Positions 21,403 through 31,055 of a stretch of 64,000 nt of DNA are shown here, in pieces. Under the pieces are notes generated by a model. The model ran no database searches, was not told the DNA's origin, and saw only the letters and a list, made by a program, of their open reading frames with translations. The translations under genes and the position numbers were made by a program. The DNA is from Gammaproteobacteria bacterium (GTDB lineage Bacteria > Pseudomonadota > Gammaproteobacteria > Steroidobacterales > Steroidobacteraceae). The stretch lies in the NCBI GenBank assembly GCA_004297335.1, contig SCUD01000171.1:31103-95102 (forward strand), in the 5' to 3' direction. Each line of letters opens with the position of its first letter. Positions within the stretch are counted from its first letter, which is position 1.

Positions 21403-22115
21403 GGAAGGTCCTGCTCGCGATGCTGTGTCTGGCGGGTCCGGCGCTGGCGCAGGCCGCCGGGATTCCGCTGGCGCCGTTCGTGGCCGAGTACGACGTCCGC
21501 TACGGCAGCATGCCGGTCGGCAGCAGCCGCACCGAAGTGGGACACGGCACCGTGCCGGAGCACTGGTTCATCGAGACCCGCTCGAATGCCAGCGGCTTTG
21601 CGCGGCTGATCGCCAGCGGCACGCTCGTGCAGCGCTCGGATTTCGCGCTGGACGGCGCCACCATCCGGCCGCTGCGGTATCGCTTCGACGACGGTTCAGG
21701 CCGTTCCTCGAAGGACGTGGCGCTCGACTTCGACTGGATCGCCGGCCGGGTCCGGGGCAAGGCCGAGGGCGATCCCGTGGACCTGGCGGTGGACTCCGGC
21801 CTCCAGGATGCGGCGTCCATCCAGGCCCTCGTGCAGGCCCGGCTCGTGGCCGGCAGCGAACCCGGCGAGATCGCGATGATCGAAAGCGATTTCGTCAAGC
21901 ATTACCAGTACACGCGGCTCGGCGAGGAGCGCCTGCGGACCGCGCTGGGCGAAATTGATACCGTGCTCTATCGCAGTGCGCGCGTCGGACGCGACCGTGA
22001 GACGCTGCTGTGGTTCGCCCCGGAGCTCGGCTGGGTCACGGTGCAGGCGGAACAGCGGCGCAACGGCAAGCGCACCTTCCAGACCCGGATCCGCAGCTAT
22101 ACGCCGGGCGCCTGA
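21399..22115 (+). CDS. DUF3108 exported protein
   Basis: 238 residues with a signal peptide (KVLLAMLCLAGPALAQA). The body, PFVAEYDVRYGSMPVGSSRTE followed by beta-rich segments, matches DUF3108, a periplasmic family of unknown function commonly encoded after purN. The ATG at 21399 overlaps the purN stop, so it is coupled to the purine genes although no purine role is known. Its stop codon forms one arm of a hairpin shared with the convergent dcd gene. Confidence 0.85.
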   Translation: MRKVLLAMLCLAGPALAQAAGIPLAPFVAEYDVRYGSMPVGSSRTEVGHGTVPEHWFIETRSNASGFARLIASGTLVQRSDFALDGATIRPLRYRFDDGSGRSSKDVALDFDWIAGRVRGKAEGDPVDLAVDSGLQDAASIQALVQARLVAGSEPGEIAMIESDFVKHYQYTRLGEERLRTALGEIDTVLYRSARVGRDRETLLWFAPELGWVTVQAEQRRNGKRTFQTRIRSYTPGA

Positions 22116-22138
22116 GGGGCGCGGTCCGCTTCAGGCGC
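22108..22138. terminator. Possible bidirectional hairpin between convergent genes
   Basis: An 8-base perfect inverted repeat (GCGCCTGA / TCAGGCGC) with a 15-base loop spans the stop codons of DUF3108 and dcd. There is no T-run, so intrinsic termination is uncertain, and the symmetry may partly arise because both proteins end in Ala-stop. Confidence 0.3.
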
Positions 22139-22694
22139 GTGGCAGCGTCACGCCGCGCTGCCCCTGGTACTTGCCCGCGCGATCGCGGTACGAGGTGCCG
22201 CAGACCTCGTCGGACTCGAAGAACAGCATCTGCGCGACACCCTCATTGGCGTAGATGCGGGCCGGCAGCGGCGTCGTGTTCGAGAACTCGAGCGTGACGT
22301 GCCCTTCCCACTCCGGTTCCAGCGGCGTCACGTTCACGATGATGCCGCAGCGTGCATACGTCGATTTGCCGAGGCACACGACCATCGCCCGGCGCGGGAT
22401 CCGGAAGTACTCGACGGTCCGCGCCAGGGCAAAGGAGTTCGGCGGGATGATGCAGACCTCGGCCTCCAGATCCACGAAATTGTTCACGTCGAAGCGCTTC
22501 GGGTCGACGATCGTCGAATTGATGTTGGTGAAGATCTTGAATTCGCCGGCACAGCGGACGTCGTAGCCGTAGCTCGAGGTACCGTAGGAGATGATCGGCC
22601 GGCCATCCACGTTGCGCACCTGTTCGGGCGCAAACGGCTCGATCATCCCCTGGGCCGCCATCCGGCGGATCCAGTGGTCCGACTTGATGCTCAT
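22131..22694 (-). CDS. dcd: dCTP deaminase
   Basis: 187 residues. [20 protein letters not shown] and the active-site block [20 protein letters not shown] (with Ser-Arg and catalytic Glu) are typical of Dcd, as is the C-terminal [13 protein letters not shown]. It deaminates dCTP to dUTP, feeding dTMP synthesis. The start shares one base with the apbC stop, an arrangement conserved in many proteobacteria. Confidence 0.96.
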   Translation of the reverse strand: MSIKSDHWIRRMAAQGMIEPFAPEQVRNVDGRPIISYGTSSYGYDVRCAGEFKIFTNINSTIVDPKRFDVNNFVDLEAEVCIIPPNSFALARTVEYFRIPRRAMVVCLGKSTYARCGIIVNVTPLEPEWEGHVTLEFSNTTPLPARIYANEGVAQMLFFESDEVCGTSYRDRAGKYQGQRGVTLPRA

Positions 22695-23797
22695 CAGTCG
22701 TCCTCGACGCTGATCACCGGGCCCTGCGCAGCGCCACCGCGGGCACCGAGGGCGAGGCGCGCGGCCACGCGGCGCGCGATCGCGTGGAAGGTCGCTGCGA
22801 CCGGCCCGTCCGGATCGGCGACCACGGTCGGCTGGCCCGCGTCCGCCCGCTCGCGGATCCGGCCGTCGAGCGGCAACTGGCCGAGCAGCGTCGTCTCATA
22901 GCGGCGGGCCAGGTCCGCGCCGCCGCCAGCGTCGAACACATGCGACTGGTGCCCGCAGGCGGGGCACACATGTACGCCCATGTTCTCGACGATCCCGAGC
23001 ACGGGCACATTGACCTTGCGGAACATCTGCAGGCCCTTGCGCGCGTCCAGCAGCGCAATCTCCTGCGGCGTCGTGACAATCACCGCGCCGCTGACCGGCA
23101 CGCGCTGCGTCAGCGTCAGCTGCACGTCGCCGGTGCCCGGGGGCATATCCACGACCAGGTAGTCCAGCGGTCCCCAGTGGGTACCGCTGAGCATCTGGGT
23201 GAGGGCCTGGGTCACCATCGGACCGCGCCAGACCATCGGCTGGTCCGGATCCACGAGGAAACCGATCGACATCACCGGCAGGCCATGGCCGCGCGGCGGC
23301 TCCAGGTGAGTGCCGTCGGCCATCTTCGGCTGTGCACCGGCAACCCCCAGCATGCGCGGCAGGCTCGGCCCGAAGATGTCGGCGTCGAGCATGCCGACCC
23401 GCGCCCCCTGGGCGGCCAGCGCCAGCGCGAGATTGACCGCGACCGTCGACTTGCCGACGCCGCCCTTGCCGGAGGCGACCGCGATCACATTGGCAACGCC
23501 TGGCAGCGGCTGGAGTCGGGGATCGGCAACAAACGCCGGGATATTGGCCCGCAGCTCGACACCGAACGGCTGTTCGATGCCGGCATGCCGGGCATGAGCC
23601 CCGAGGGCCGCGGCCAATTCCTCGCGGTAGCCGCCGACCGGAAAGCCAAGCACGATCCGCACGATCGTTCCGCCCGGAGCGGCCACCACGGACTCGATGG
23701 CTCCAGCCTCCGCCAGGGTCAATCCGAGGTGAGGTTCGACCCAGGTCCCGAGTACCGTGCGCAGGTGTTCTTCCGTGTTCACCGTCTTCCGTGCCAT
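22694..23797 (-). CDS. apbC: Iron-sulfur cluster carrier protein ApbC/Mrp
   Basis: 367 residues. The N-terminal ~90 residues form a MIP18-like domain. The deviant Walker A motif is [20 protein letters not shown], followed by [15 protein letters not shown] and [14 protein letters not shown]. The conserved C-x2-C in VHVCPACGH binds the transferable [4Fe-4S] cluster. ApbC is a P-loop ATPase that delivers Fe-S clusters to apoproteins. It is divergent from the HEAT-kinase gene, with a 106-base gap, and is coupled to dcd. Confidence 0.95.
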   Translation of the reverse strand: MARKTVNTEEHLRTVLGTWVEPHLGLTLAEAGAIESVVAAPGGTIVRIVLGFPVGGYREELAAALGAHARHAGIEQPFGVELRANIPAFVADPRLQPLPGVANVIAVASGKGGVGKSTVAVNLALALAAQGARVGMLDADIFGPSLPRMLGVAGAQPKMADGTHLEPPRGHGLPVMSIGFLVDPDQPMVWRGPMVTQALTQMLSGTHWGPLDYLVVDMPPGTGDVQLTLTQRVPVSGAVIVTTPQEIALLDARKGLQMFRKVNVPVLGIVENMGVHVCPACGHQSHVFDAGGGADLARRYETTLLGQLPLDGRIRERADAGQPTVVADPDGPVAATFHAIARRVAARLALGARGGAAQGPVISVEDD

Positions 23798-23857
23798 TCC
23801 TCGAGGGGGGCGGCATTGTAGCCGATGCCGCGGTCACCGATCGCCCCCACAGGGGTG

Positions 23858-23866
23858 TGGCATACT
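23858..23866 (+). promoter_or_regulatory. Extended -10 element upstream of the HEAT-kinase gene
   Basis: TGG-CATACT resembles an extended -10 and would start transcription near 23873, about 30 bases before the ATG at 23904. The same nine-base word precedes metG. No clear -35 is visible. Confidence 0.35.
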
Positions 23867-23903
23867 CGTCACGAATCGGAGGGGTTCCGGCAGCTGGGGT
23901 CGG

Positions 23904-26294
23904 ATGGCATTTTTTGGTGCATATCGTGCAGATCGCCTGATCGCTGAAGTGCGCGAGCATGGCGAGGCCGACAGCCCGCGAGCGCGACAGGCGCTCGCCC
24001 GGCTGCAAAAGCTCGGCGCGGCAGCGATCGGGCCGATCGTCGACGCCCTCGCGACGGCGGACAAGCGGGAGACGCTGGCCTTCGTCGATGTCCTTTCGGG
24101 CCTGGTCGACAACCGGACTTTCCCGGCGCTGGCCCGCGCCCTCACTGGCGAAAACCCGCGCGCAGTCGCCGGGGTTGCCTGGGCACTGTCGTCTTCGCGC
24201 AACTTCCAGCCGACCCTGCTGTTCGACCTGCTCAGCGAACCGGGCATGTCGCGCCCCGCCGTTCTCGAGATCATCGCCGCGCACAAGTCCCGCCTGCCGC
24301 TGCGGGACCTGCTGAACGCTGCCTACCTGCAGGAGCCGACCGAAAAGGCCGCGCTGTTCCGCATCGCCGGGGAACTGGTGGACCAGAGTTCCGTCGATGA
24401 GCTGATTGCCCGCGTCGAGGGCAAGGACCCGGTCGCGCGCATGCACATCATCGCCCTGCTCGCGCGCTTCAATTCGCCGCGCGTGCGGGCAGCGCTGCAG
24501 GCAACGCTGCGGGACCCGAACAAGCTGGTGCGGGCCTCGGCGTTGCGGGCGATCGCCGCGATGGATGGCCCGGTCAATCCTGCGGAGGTCACCCCGCTGC
24601 TGCGCGATCAGGACCTCGAGATCCAGGGACTCGCCGTCGACGTCCTGTGCAAGAGCCGCCACCCGGACACGGTGCACCACCTGGTAGCCGTGCTGAAGGA
24701 CGAGTCCGAGTTCGTCCGGCGCGCCGCCGTCGAGGTACTGAACGAGGTCGGTGACGAAAGCTCCGTGAAGCACCTGCTGCAGTCCATCCGTGATGATGAC
24801 TGGTGGGTGCGCAGCCGGGCCGCAGATGCACTCGGCAAGATCGGCGGGCCCAAGGTGATCAACGCCGCCCTCGCGCTGGTATCCGACCGCGACGATGAGG
24901 TCCGACGCACCGCAATCGAAATCCTGAACCAGACCCGCGACGAGCGCGCGGTCAGTCACCTGCTCGAGGCGACCCGGGACCCGGACTGGTGGGTCAGCGA
25001 ACGCGCCGTCGACGCGCTCGGGGCCATCGGCAGCCGGAAAGCGGTCCCGCGGCTGACCGAGATGCTGCAGACCAATCCGCGCTCGGTCGCGAGCGTCGTC
25101 CGGGCCCTGGGGCGCATCGGCGACAGCACGGCGCTGGACGGCGTGCTCGGTGCCCTCGACCGCCCGGAGTCCGACGTGCGCATCGAGGCGCTCGGAGCGC
25201 TGTCGCGCCTTGCCGACGACCGCTCGGTGGACCCGATCCGGGCCAAGATCCTGGCGCTGGCCGGTGCCGCCGACCAGTCCGTCGCCAGCGCCGCACAGCG
25301 CTCGCTGACCGAGCTGGAAAACCGCTTCGGCCCGACGACACTGACCATGGCGCCGGTCATCCCCGGCGCCAGCGCCGGGACGGACGCCAGCCGGACGATG
25401 CTGATCGAGTCGGCCGACGTCTCGGCGATCATGAAATCCTCCGAGTCCCAGGGCCGCCTGGACATCGCCACGCTGAAGAGCGGCGACATACTCGACGGGC
25501 GCTACCGGTACATCGAGCGCATCGGCAAGGGCGCCTTCGGTACCGTGCTGCTGATGGAGGACACGGTCGTCGGCGAGCGCCTGGTGCTCAAGTTCCTGAA
25601 TCCGACCATCGCGCAGGATGAGGAGATGATGCAGCGCTTCGTCCACGAGCTGCGCTACAGCCGCAAGATCACCCACCCGAACGTGATCCGGATCTACGAT
25701 TTCCTGCACATCCGCGGCAACTACGCGATCTCGATGGAGTATTTCGCGTCGCATACGCTTGGGGCCGAAGTGGCCGACGGCAAACCGATGGCGCTGCGCC
25801 GGGCGATCCGCTTCGGCATGGACATCGCCCGTGGCATGGCCGTCGCCCATGTGGCCGGCATCGTGCACCGGGACCTCAAGCCGGCCAACGTCCTGATCGA
25901 CAATGAGGGGCTGCTCAAGATCGTCGATTTCGGCGTCGCCGCGGCCCAGCACCAGGGTGACACGCAGCTGACCAAGACCGGTTACGTGATCGGTTCCCCC
26001 AAGTACATGGCGCCCGAGCAGATCCTCGGCAAGAAGGTCGACGAGCGCGCCGACATCTATTCGCTCGGCATCATGCTCTACGAGATGCTGACCGGCACGC
26101 CGCCCTATCACCGCGGCGACCACATGTCGGTCATGTACCAGCACGTCCAGGGCCGGGCCCGCCCGCCGATCGAGCTGAACCCGGCGCTGCCGCAGGCCCT
26201 GTCCGACCTGGTGATGAAGGCGATTGCCGTCGACAAGGAAAAACGTTTTGCGTCCATGGATGAGCTGCATATGGCGCTCGAGCGCTTCTTGTGA
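23904..26294 (+). CDS. HEAT-repeat protein with C-terminal Ser/Thr protein kinase domain
   Basis: 796 residues from the ATG at 23904; upstream in-frame residues are shadow of the divergent region. Residues about 20-475 are a run of PBS-lyase-type HEAT repeats, including two units with a WWV core (DDDWWVRSRAADALGKIGG and DPDWWVSERAVDALGAIGS). A linker leads to a complete Hanks-type kinase from about 533. It has the Gly loop IGKGAFGTV at 540-548, Lys563, HRDLKPAN with Asp657, DFG at 675-677 and MAPEQ. All catalytic residues are present. No membrane helix is seen, so it is cytoplasmic. It lies 15 bases before two PilT/PilU-like genes, suggesting control of pilus retraction. Substrate unknown. 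Confidence 0.9.
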   Translation: MAFFGAYRADRLIAEVREHGEADSPRARQALARLQKLGAAAIGPIVDALATADKRETLAFVDVLSGLVDNRTFPALARALTGENPRAVAGVAWALSSSRNFQPTLLFDLLSEPGMSRPAVLEIIAAHKSRLPLRDLLNAAYLQEPTEKAALFRIAGELVDQSSVDELIARVEGKDPVARMHIIALLARFNSPRVRAALQATLRDPNKLVRASALRAIAAMDGPVNPAEVTPLLRDQDLEIQGLAVDVLCKSRHPDTVHHLVAVLKDESEFVRRAAVEVLNEVGDESSVKHLLQSIRDDDWWVRSRAADALGKIGGPKVINAALALVSDRDDEVRRTAIEILNQTRDERAVSHLLEATRDPDWWVSERAVDALGAIGSRKAVPRLTEMLQTNPRSVASVVRALGRIGDSTALDGVLGALDRPESDVRIEALGALSRLADDRSVDPIRAKILALAGAADQSVASAAQRSLTELENRFGPTTLTMAPVIPGASAGTDASRTMLIESADVSAIMKSSESQGRLDIATLKSGDILDGRYRYIERIGKGAFGTVLLMEDTVVGERLVLKFLNPTIAQDEEMMQRFVHELRYSRKITHPNVIRIYDFLHIRGNYAISMEYFASHTLGAEVADGKPMALRRAIRFGMDIARGMAVAHVAGIVHRDLKPANVLIDNEGLLKIVDFGVAAAQHQGDTQLTKTGYVIGSPKYMAPEQILGKKVDERADIYSLGIMLYEMLTGTPPYHRGDHMSVMYQHVQGRARPPIELNPALPQALSDLVMKAIAVDKEKRFASMDELHMALERFL

Positions 26295-26309
26295 TTCACT
26301 CCCGCGCCG

Positions 26310-27401
26310 ATGCCACGCATTGATGCCTTCCTGAAGCTCGGAACCAGCCAGTCTTGTTCTGACCTGCATCTGGCGGTCGGGGTACCCCCGATGCTGCGCA
26401 TGAACGGCGACCTGGTGCCGATCCGTTTCCGCGATCTCGCCGGGGCGGAGCTCGAGAGCTACGTCAACGAGATCCTGACCCGGAACCTGGCCGACCGCTT
26501 CCGGGCCGGCCATGACGTCGACTTTTCCTACGTCTCCGAGGACGGCGGCCGCTTCCGGGTCAACGTCTTCCGCAAGGACTCCGGCGTCGGCGCGGTGTTC
26601 CGCGCGATCCCGGCCGAGGTGCCGTCGCTCGACTCGCTGCAGCTGCCCGCGGTGGTGAAATCGCTGTGTGACCACCACCAGGGCATGATCCTGGTCACCG
26701 GCTCGACCGGCACCGGCAAGTCGACGACGCTCGCGGCGATGATCGACCTGCTGAACCGGACCCGCAGCCTCAACATCATCAGCCTCGAGGACCCGATCGA
26801 GTTCGTGCACCGCAGCAAGAAGAGCCAGGTCATCCAGCGCGAACTCGGCACCCACCTGCCCACCTTTGCCGAGGGCGTGCGGGCGGCAATGCGCGAGGAT
26901 CCGGACGTCATCCTGGTCGGCGAGCTGCGCGACGCCGAGACCATCTCGATGGCGATGACTGCGGCCGAGACTGGCCACCTCGTACTTGGCACGCTGCACA
27001 CGACCAGTGCGGTCAAGACCATGGACCGGATGATCGACGCCCTGCCGGCCGATGAACGCGAGCAGACCAAGGGCTTTCTCGCCCAGAGCCTGATCGCCGT
27101 GATCACCCAGGTCCTGGTACGCCGGCCCGAGAATCGCGGTCGCCGGGCCGTCTGCGAAATCATGGTGATGAACCGGGCGATCGCCAAGCTGATCCAGACC
27201 GACCAGACGCACCAGATTCCGGCCCAGCTGCAGACCGGTCGCGACACCGGCATGCAGCTTCTCGACCAGGCGCTGCTGGCCGCCATCCGGGCGCGCGAGA
27301 TCGATCCCGACGATGCCTATGCCTACGCGACGGACAAGCGGCTGTTCGTGCGTCACGTCATCGATCGCAGCCTGTTGCCGCGCTTCGACGCGCAGGGTTG
27401 A
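26310..27401 (+). CDS. PilT/PilU-like type IV pilus retraction ATPase, paralogue 1
   Basis: 363 residues. Walker A is GSTGTGKST at 131-139, the Asp box lies around EDPIEFVH, and Walker B is [13 protein letters not shown] with catalytic Glu205. A His box TGHLVLGTLHT is also present. The N-terminal PAS-like domain begins SCSDLHLAVGVPP. The C-terminal region lacks the exact AIRNLIRE motif of canonical PilT, reading NRAIAKLIQTDQTHQ instead, so it is closer to PilU or a divergent PilT. It hydrolyses ATP to power pilus depolymerisation. It sits between the HEAT-kinase gene and a second paralogue 9 bases downstream. Confidence 0.9.
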   Translation: MPRIDAFLKLGTSQSCSDLHLAVGVPPMLRMNGDLVPIRFRDLAGAELESYVNEILTRNLADRFRAGHDVDFSYVSEDGGRFRVNVFRKDSGVGAVFRAIPAEVPSLDSLQLPAVVKSLCDHHQGMILVTGSTGTGKSTTLAAMIDLLNRTRSLNIISLEDPIEFVHRSKKSQVIQRELGTHLPTFAEGVRAAMREDPDVILVGELRDAETISMAMTAAETGHLVLGTLHTTSAVKTMDRMIDALPADEREQTKGFLAQSLIAVITQVLVRRPENRGRRAVCEIMVMNRAIAKLIQTDQTHQIPAQLQTGRDTGMQLLDQALLAAIRAREIDPDDAYAYATDKRLFVRHVIDRSLLPRFDAQG

Positions 27402-27410
27402 GCCGCAGCG

Positions 27411-28472
27411 ATGGCGCGCATCGACGAATATCTCGAGGAAGTCCTCCGGCGCGAGGGTTCGGACCTGCATTTCATGGCCGGCGACCCGCCGCGCATCCGC
27501 CAATGGGGCCTGCTGTCGGCGCTGCGCGCCGAACCGCTGGCCGCCGATTTCGTCCACGATGCGCTGTATGAGATCCTGCCGCGCAAGGCGCTCGACCGCT
27601 TCGAATCCCGTGACGGCACCGACTTCGCGTACGCCCTCGGCGACCAGGCCCGCTTCCGCGTCAACGTGCTGCGCCAGCTGAACGGCATGGGCGCCGTGTT
27701 CCGCGCGATCCCGTCGCGGGCCATGACCCTCGAGCAGCTGAAGATGCCGGACGCGGTGCGCAACCTGTGCAAGGTCTCGAACGGACTGATCCTGGTGACC
27801 GGCAAGACCGGCTCCGGCAAGTCGACCACGCTCGCCGCGATGATCGATGACCTCAACGCGCGGCTGCGCGGCCACATCCTGACGATCGAGGATCCGATCG
27901 AATTCGTGCATCCGCGCAAGAACTGCCTGGTCAGCCAGCGCGAGGTCGGCGTGCACGCCGAGTCCTTCTCGAGCGCACTGCTGTCGGCGCTGCGCGAGGA
28001 TCCGGACGTCATCCTGGTCGGCGAGCTGCGCGACCTCGAGACCATCAGCACCGCGATCACCGCGGCCGAGATGGGCATCCTGGTCATGGCGACGCTGCAC
28101 ACCAACGGCTCGGCGGCCACCGTGGACCGCATCGTCAACGCCTTCCCGGCCGACAAGCAGAGCCATGTGCGCACGATGCTGTCGACCTCGCTGCGCGGGG
28201 TGATCTCGCAGCAGCTGGTTCCGCGCAAGGGGGCTGCCGGTCGGGTCGCCGCACTCGAGGTGCTGCTGAATACGCCGGCAGTGGCCAACCTGATCCGCCA
28301 GGGCAAGATCGACCAGCTCGAGAACGCGATGCAGTCCGGTGGGACCCTCGGCATGCGCACGATGGACAGCGCGATCGCACAGCTGCTCGAGCAGGGCGTC
28401 ATCAGCGGCCGCTCGGCGTTCGAGAAGGCGATCAACAAGGCCCGTTTCGAGGAGGGCCGCAATCTCGACTGA
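27411..28472 (+). CDS. PilT/PilU-like type IV pilus retraction ATPase, paralogue 2
   Basis: 353 residues. Walker A is GKTGSGKST at 131-139, Walker B is [13 protein letters not shown], and the His box reads [13 protein letters not shown]. The C-terminal [20 protein letters not shown] and [13 protein letters not shown] are closer to PilT than those of the first paralogue, but AIRNLIRE is again altered. The two proteins share domain order and identical Walker A position, so they are tandem duplicates that may form hetero- or paired hexamers as PilT and PilU do. Which is the primary retraction motor cannot be decided from sequence. Confidence 0.9.
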   Translation: MARIDEYLEEVLRREGSDLHFMAGDPPRIRQWGLLSALRAEPLAADFVHDALYEILPRKALDRFESRDGTDFAYALGDQARFRVNVLRQLNGMGAVFRAIPSRAMTLEQLKMPDAVRNLCKVSNGLILVTGKTGSGKSTTLAAMIDDLNARLRGHILTIEDPIEFVHPRKNCLVSQREVGVHAESFSSALLSALREDPDVILVGELRDLETISTAITAAEMGILVMATLHTNGSAATVDRIVNAFPADKQSHVRTMLSTSLRGVISQQLVPRKGAAGRVAALEVLLNTPAVANLIRQGKIDQLENAMQSGGTLGMRTMDSAIAQLLEQGVISGRSAFEKAINKARFEEGRNLD

Positions 28473-28491
28473 ACCGGGGCCGGCGGGCGCG

Positions 28492-28500
28492 TGGCATACT
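28492..28500 (+). promoter_or_regulatory. Extended -10 element upstream of metG
   Basis: TGG-CATACT, the same word found before the HEAT-kinase gene, would start transcription near 28507 and leave a leader of about 21 bases before the metG ATG. No matching -35 is evident. Confidence 0.35.
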
Positions 28501-28527
28501 GCGCAGCCGATTTGCCGGATCCGGACC

Positions 28528-30528
28528 ATGCCCCGCCGCATTCTCGTCACCAGCGCGCTGCCCTACGCCAACGGCCCCACCCACCTCGGCCACATGACCG
28601 AGGTCGTCCAGACCGACATCTGGGTGCGGTTCCAGAAACTCGCCGGCCACGAGTGCCTGTATGTCAGCGCGGACGACGCCCACGGCACGCCGATCATGCT
28701 CAAGGCCCAGGCCGACGGCATCACGCCGGAGCAGCTGATCACGGCGGTCGGGCGCGAGCGCCGCCGCGATTTCGCTGATTTCGGCATCGGCTTCGACAAC
28801 TACTACACGACGCATTCGGATGAGAACCGCACGTTCACCGAGCGGATCTACCGGGCGCTGCAGGCCGGGGGCCATATCGTCCGGCGCAGTGTCCGGCAGG
28901 CCTACGACGAGCAGGCCGGGATGTTCCTGCCGGACCGCTACGTCCGCGGCGGCTGCCCGCGCTGCGGCGCACCGGACCAGTACGGTGACAGCTGCGAGAG
29001 CTGCGGCGCGACCTATGCGCCCGCCGACCTCATCAACCCGGTCTCGGTAATCTCCGGCACGCCGCCGGTCGAGCGGGAGTCCGAGCATCTGTTCCTCCGC
29101 CTCGGCGACTTCGAGGCGATGCTGCGCGAGTGGACGCACTCCGGTGCGCTGCACCAGGCGGCTGCGAACAAGCTCGACGAGTGGTTCACCGCGGGGCTCA
29201 GGGACTGGGATGTGTCGCGCGATGCACCCTATTTCGGCTTCGAGATCCCGGATGCGCCGGGCAAGTACTTCTACGTGTGGCTGGACGCCCCGATCGGCTA
29301 CATGGCCAGCTTCGCCAATTTCTGCGCGCGCACCGGCATCGACTTCGACCAGTGGTGGGCCGCCGGCAGCAGCACTGAACTGCATCACTTCATCGGCAAG
29401 GACATCCTGTATTTTCACGCGCTGTTCTGGCCAGCGACGCTGCAGGGCGCCGGATTCCGGACGCCGACCGCGGTCCACGCGCACGGTTTCCTGACGGTCA
29501 ACGGCCAGAAGATGTCGAAGTCGCGCGGCACCTTCGTCACCGCGCGCCGGTTCCTGGACCTGCTGCCCGCCGAGTATTTCCGCTATTACCTCGCGGCCAG
29601 GCTCGGTGGCGGCCTGGACGACATCGATCTCAACCTCGAGGAGTTCGCGACCCGGATCAACGCCGAGCTGGTGGGAAAACTGGTCAACATCGCCAGCCGC
29701 TGTGCGGGCTTCATCCACCGCGGGCACGGCGGCAGGCTGGCCGGGGCGCTGCCGGACCCGGCGTTGTATGCCGAATTCGTGACCGCCGGCGAGCGCATCG
29801 GCGCCGCCTATGAGTCCTGCGAATACGCCACCGCCATCCGCGAGATCATGGCGCTGGCCGACCGGGCCAACCTCTATCTCGACCAGCACAAGCCCTGGCT
29901 GGCAGCGAAGGATCCGGCGCGGGCCGCCGAGGTGCAGGCGGTCTGCACCCAGGGGCTCAACCTGTTCCGCGTGCTGATGGCCTGGCTGAAGCCGGTGATG
30001 CCCGTGACCGCCGGGCGCGCCGAGGCCTTCCTCTGCGCGCCGCTCGCGCTGTGGCGCGAACTCGAGGCCCCGCTGCTCGGCACCGTCATCGATGCCTACC
30101 AGCCGCTCGCAACCCGCATCGACGCCGCGCAGGTTGCCGGGCTCGTCGCTGCGCCGGAACCAGCAGCCGCAACCGCGACCCCGCTCGCGCCGGCGCCGGC
30201 TCCGGTCAGCCTGGAGGAGTTCCAGCGACTCGACCTGCGTGTGGCCCGAATCGAGGCCGCTGCTGCGGTACCCGGCGCCGACCGGCTCCTGCAGCTGACC
30301 GTCGAAATCGCTGGTGGCGAGAGGCGCAACGTGTTCGCCGGTATCCGCGCGGCCTATGCGCCCGAGGCGCTGGTCGGCCGGCACGTGGTCGTCGTCACCA
30401 ACCTGCCGCCGCGCCGGCTGCGCTTCGGTGTCTCCGAGGCGATGGTCCTGGCCGCGAGCGGTGATGGTGAAGGCCTGTTCCTGATCGCGCCGGACGCCGG
30501 GGCCGCGCCGGGCATGCAGGTCCGCTGA
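28528..30528 (+). CDS. metG: Methionyl-tRNA synthetase
   Basis: 666 residues. The class I HIGH motif is HLGH at 19-22 within [11 protein letters not shown], and KMSKS is at 328-332. A zinc knuckle is formed by Cys143, Cys146, Cys156 and Cys159. A C-terminal EMAPII-like tRNA-binding domain follows an Ala/Pro linker, with [20 protein letters not shown] and [20 protein letters not shown]. The enzyme charges initiator and elongator tRNA-Met. The start is chosen for the [18 protein letters not shown]-terminus; the frame upstream is shadow of the pilU-like gene. The orphan rnfB follows 11 bases later. Confidence 0.97.
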   Translation: MPRRILVTSALPYANGPTHLGHMTEVVQTDIWVRFQKLAGHECLYVSADDAHGTPIMLKAQADGITPEQLITAVGRERRRDFADFGIGFDNYYTTHSDENRTFTERIYRALQAGGHIVRRSVRQAYDEQAGMFLPDRYVRGGCPRCGAPDQYGDSCESCGATYAPADLINPVSVISGTPPVERESEHLFLRLGDFEAMLREWTHSGALHQAAANKLDEWFTAGLRDWDVSRDAPYFGFEIPDAPGKYFYVWLDAPIGYMASFANFCARTGIDFDQWWAAGSSTELHHFIGKDILYFHALFWPATLQGAGFRTPTAVHAHGFLTVNGQKMSKSRGTFVTARRFLDLLPAEYFRYYLAARLGGGLDDIDLNLEEFATRINAELVGKLVNIASRCAGFIHRGHGGRLAGALPDPALYAEFVTAGERIGAAYESCEYATAIREIMALADRANLYLDQHKPWLAAKDPARAAEVQAVCTQGLNLFRVLMAWLKPVMPVTAGRAEAFLCAPLALWRELEAPLLGTVIDAYQPLATRIDAAQVAGLVAAPEPAAATATPLAPAPAPVSLEEFQRLDLRVARIEAAAAVPGADRLLQLTVEIAGGERRNVFAGIRAAYAPEALVGRHVVVVTNLPPRRLRFGVSEAMVLAASGDGEGLFLIAPDAGAAPGMQVR

Positions 30529-30539
30529 CCAGGATCGGC

Positions 30540-31055
30540 GTGGATCAGGCGAACGACATCGACGCGCTGCTGCCGCAGACGCAATGTCGCCGCTGCGGGT
30601 TCGACGGCTGCCGGCCCTACGCCGTGGCGCTGGCCGCCGGCAGTACGGCCCTGAACCGCTGTCCGCCCGGCGGCGAGGCCCTGATCAGTCGGCTGGCCGC
30701 CTTGCTGGGACGCAGCGTGCTGCCGCTCGACCCGGACCGCGGCAGCGCCGGTCCGCCGCTGGTCGCGCTGATCGACGAGACGGCCTGCATCGGCTGCGCC
30801 CGGTGTCTCGACGACTGCCCCACCGATGCCATCCTCGGCGCGCGCCGGTACCTGCACGTGGTCCTCACGGCGGACTGCAGCGGCTGTGAACTGTGCCTGC
30901 CGCCCTGCCCGGTGGACTGCATCCGGATGGTGCCGGCGCCAGACGCCGGCGACCAGACGCTGCCATGGGAGGCAATCCAGACCCGCGCCAGGCGCTTCCG
31001 CAGCCGTCACGAACGGCGGCAGGCGCTGGGCGCCAGGCGCGCACTGCCCGCATGA
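30540..31055 (+). CDS. RnfB/RsxB-like Fe-S protein, orphan and lacking the membrane helix
   Basis: 171 residues from a GTG. An N-terminal Fe-S domain, LLPQTQCRRCGFDGCRPYA then CPPGG, matches RnfB. It is followed by two ferredoxin-type clusters, CIGCARCLDDCPTDA and CSGCELCLPPCPVDC. The hydrophobic N-terminal helix that anchors RnfB to the membrane complex is missing, and no other rnf genes are nearby, so it is probably a soluble electron carrier. The stop overlaps the nth start (ATGA). In E. coli nth also ends the rnf/rsx operon, so this may be a relic or a specialised form. Confidence 0.87.
   Translation: MDQANDIDALLPQTQCRRCGFDGCRPYAVALAAGSTALNRCPPGGEALISRLAALLGRSVLPLDPDRGSAGPPLVALIDETACIGCARCLDDCPTDAILGARRYLHVVLTADCSGCELCLPPCPVDCIRMVPAPDAGDQTLPWEAIQTRARRFRSRHERRQALGARRALPA

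Noticed and set aside
22896..28550. A 1,884-codon open frame on the minus strand, antisense to the HEAT-kinase and pilT/pilU-like genes
   Set aside because: It is a by-product of high-GC codon use on the plus strand. The translation is compositionally biased (His, Arg, Asp, Gly, Gln), shows no family motif, and covers real genes with complete catalytic motifs.
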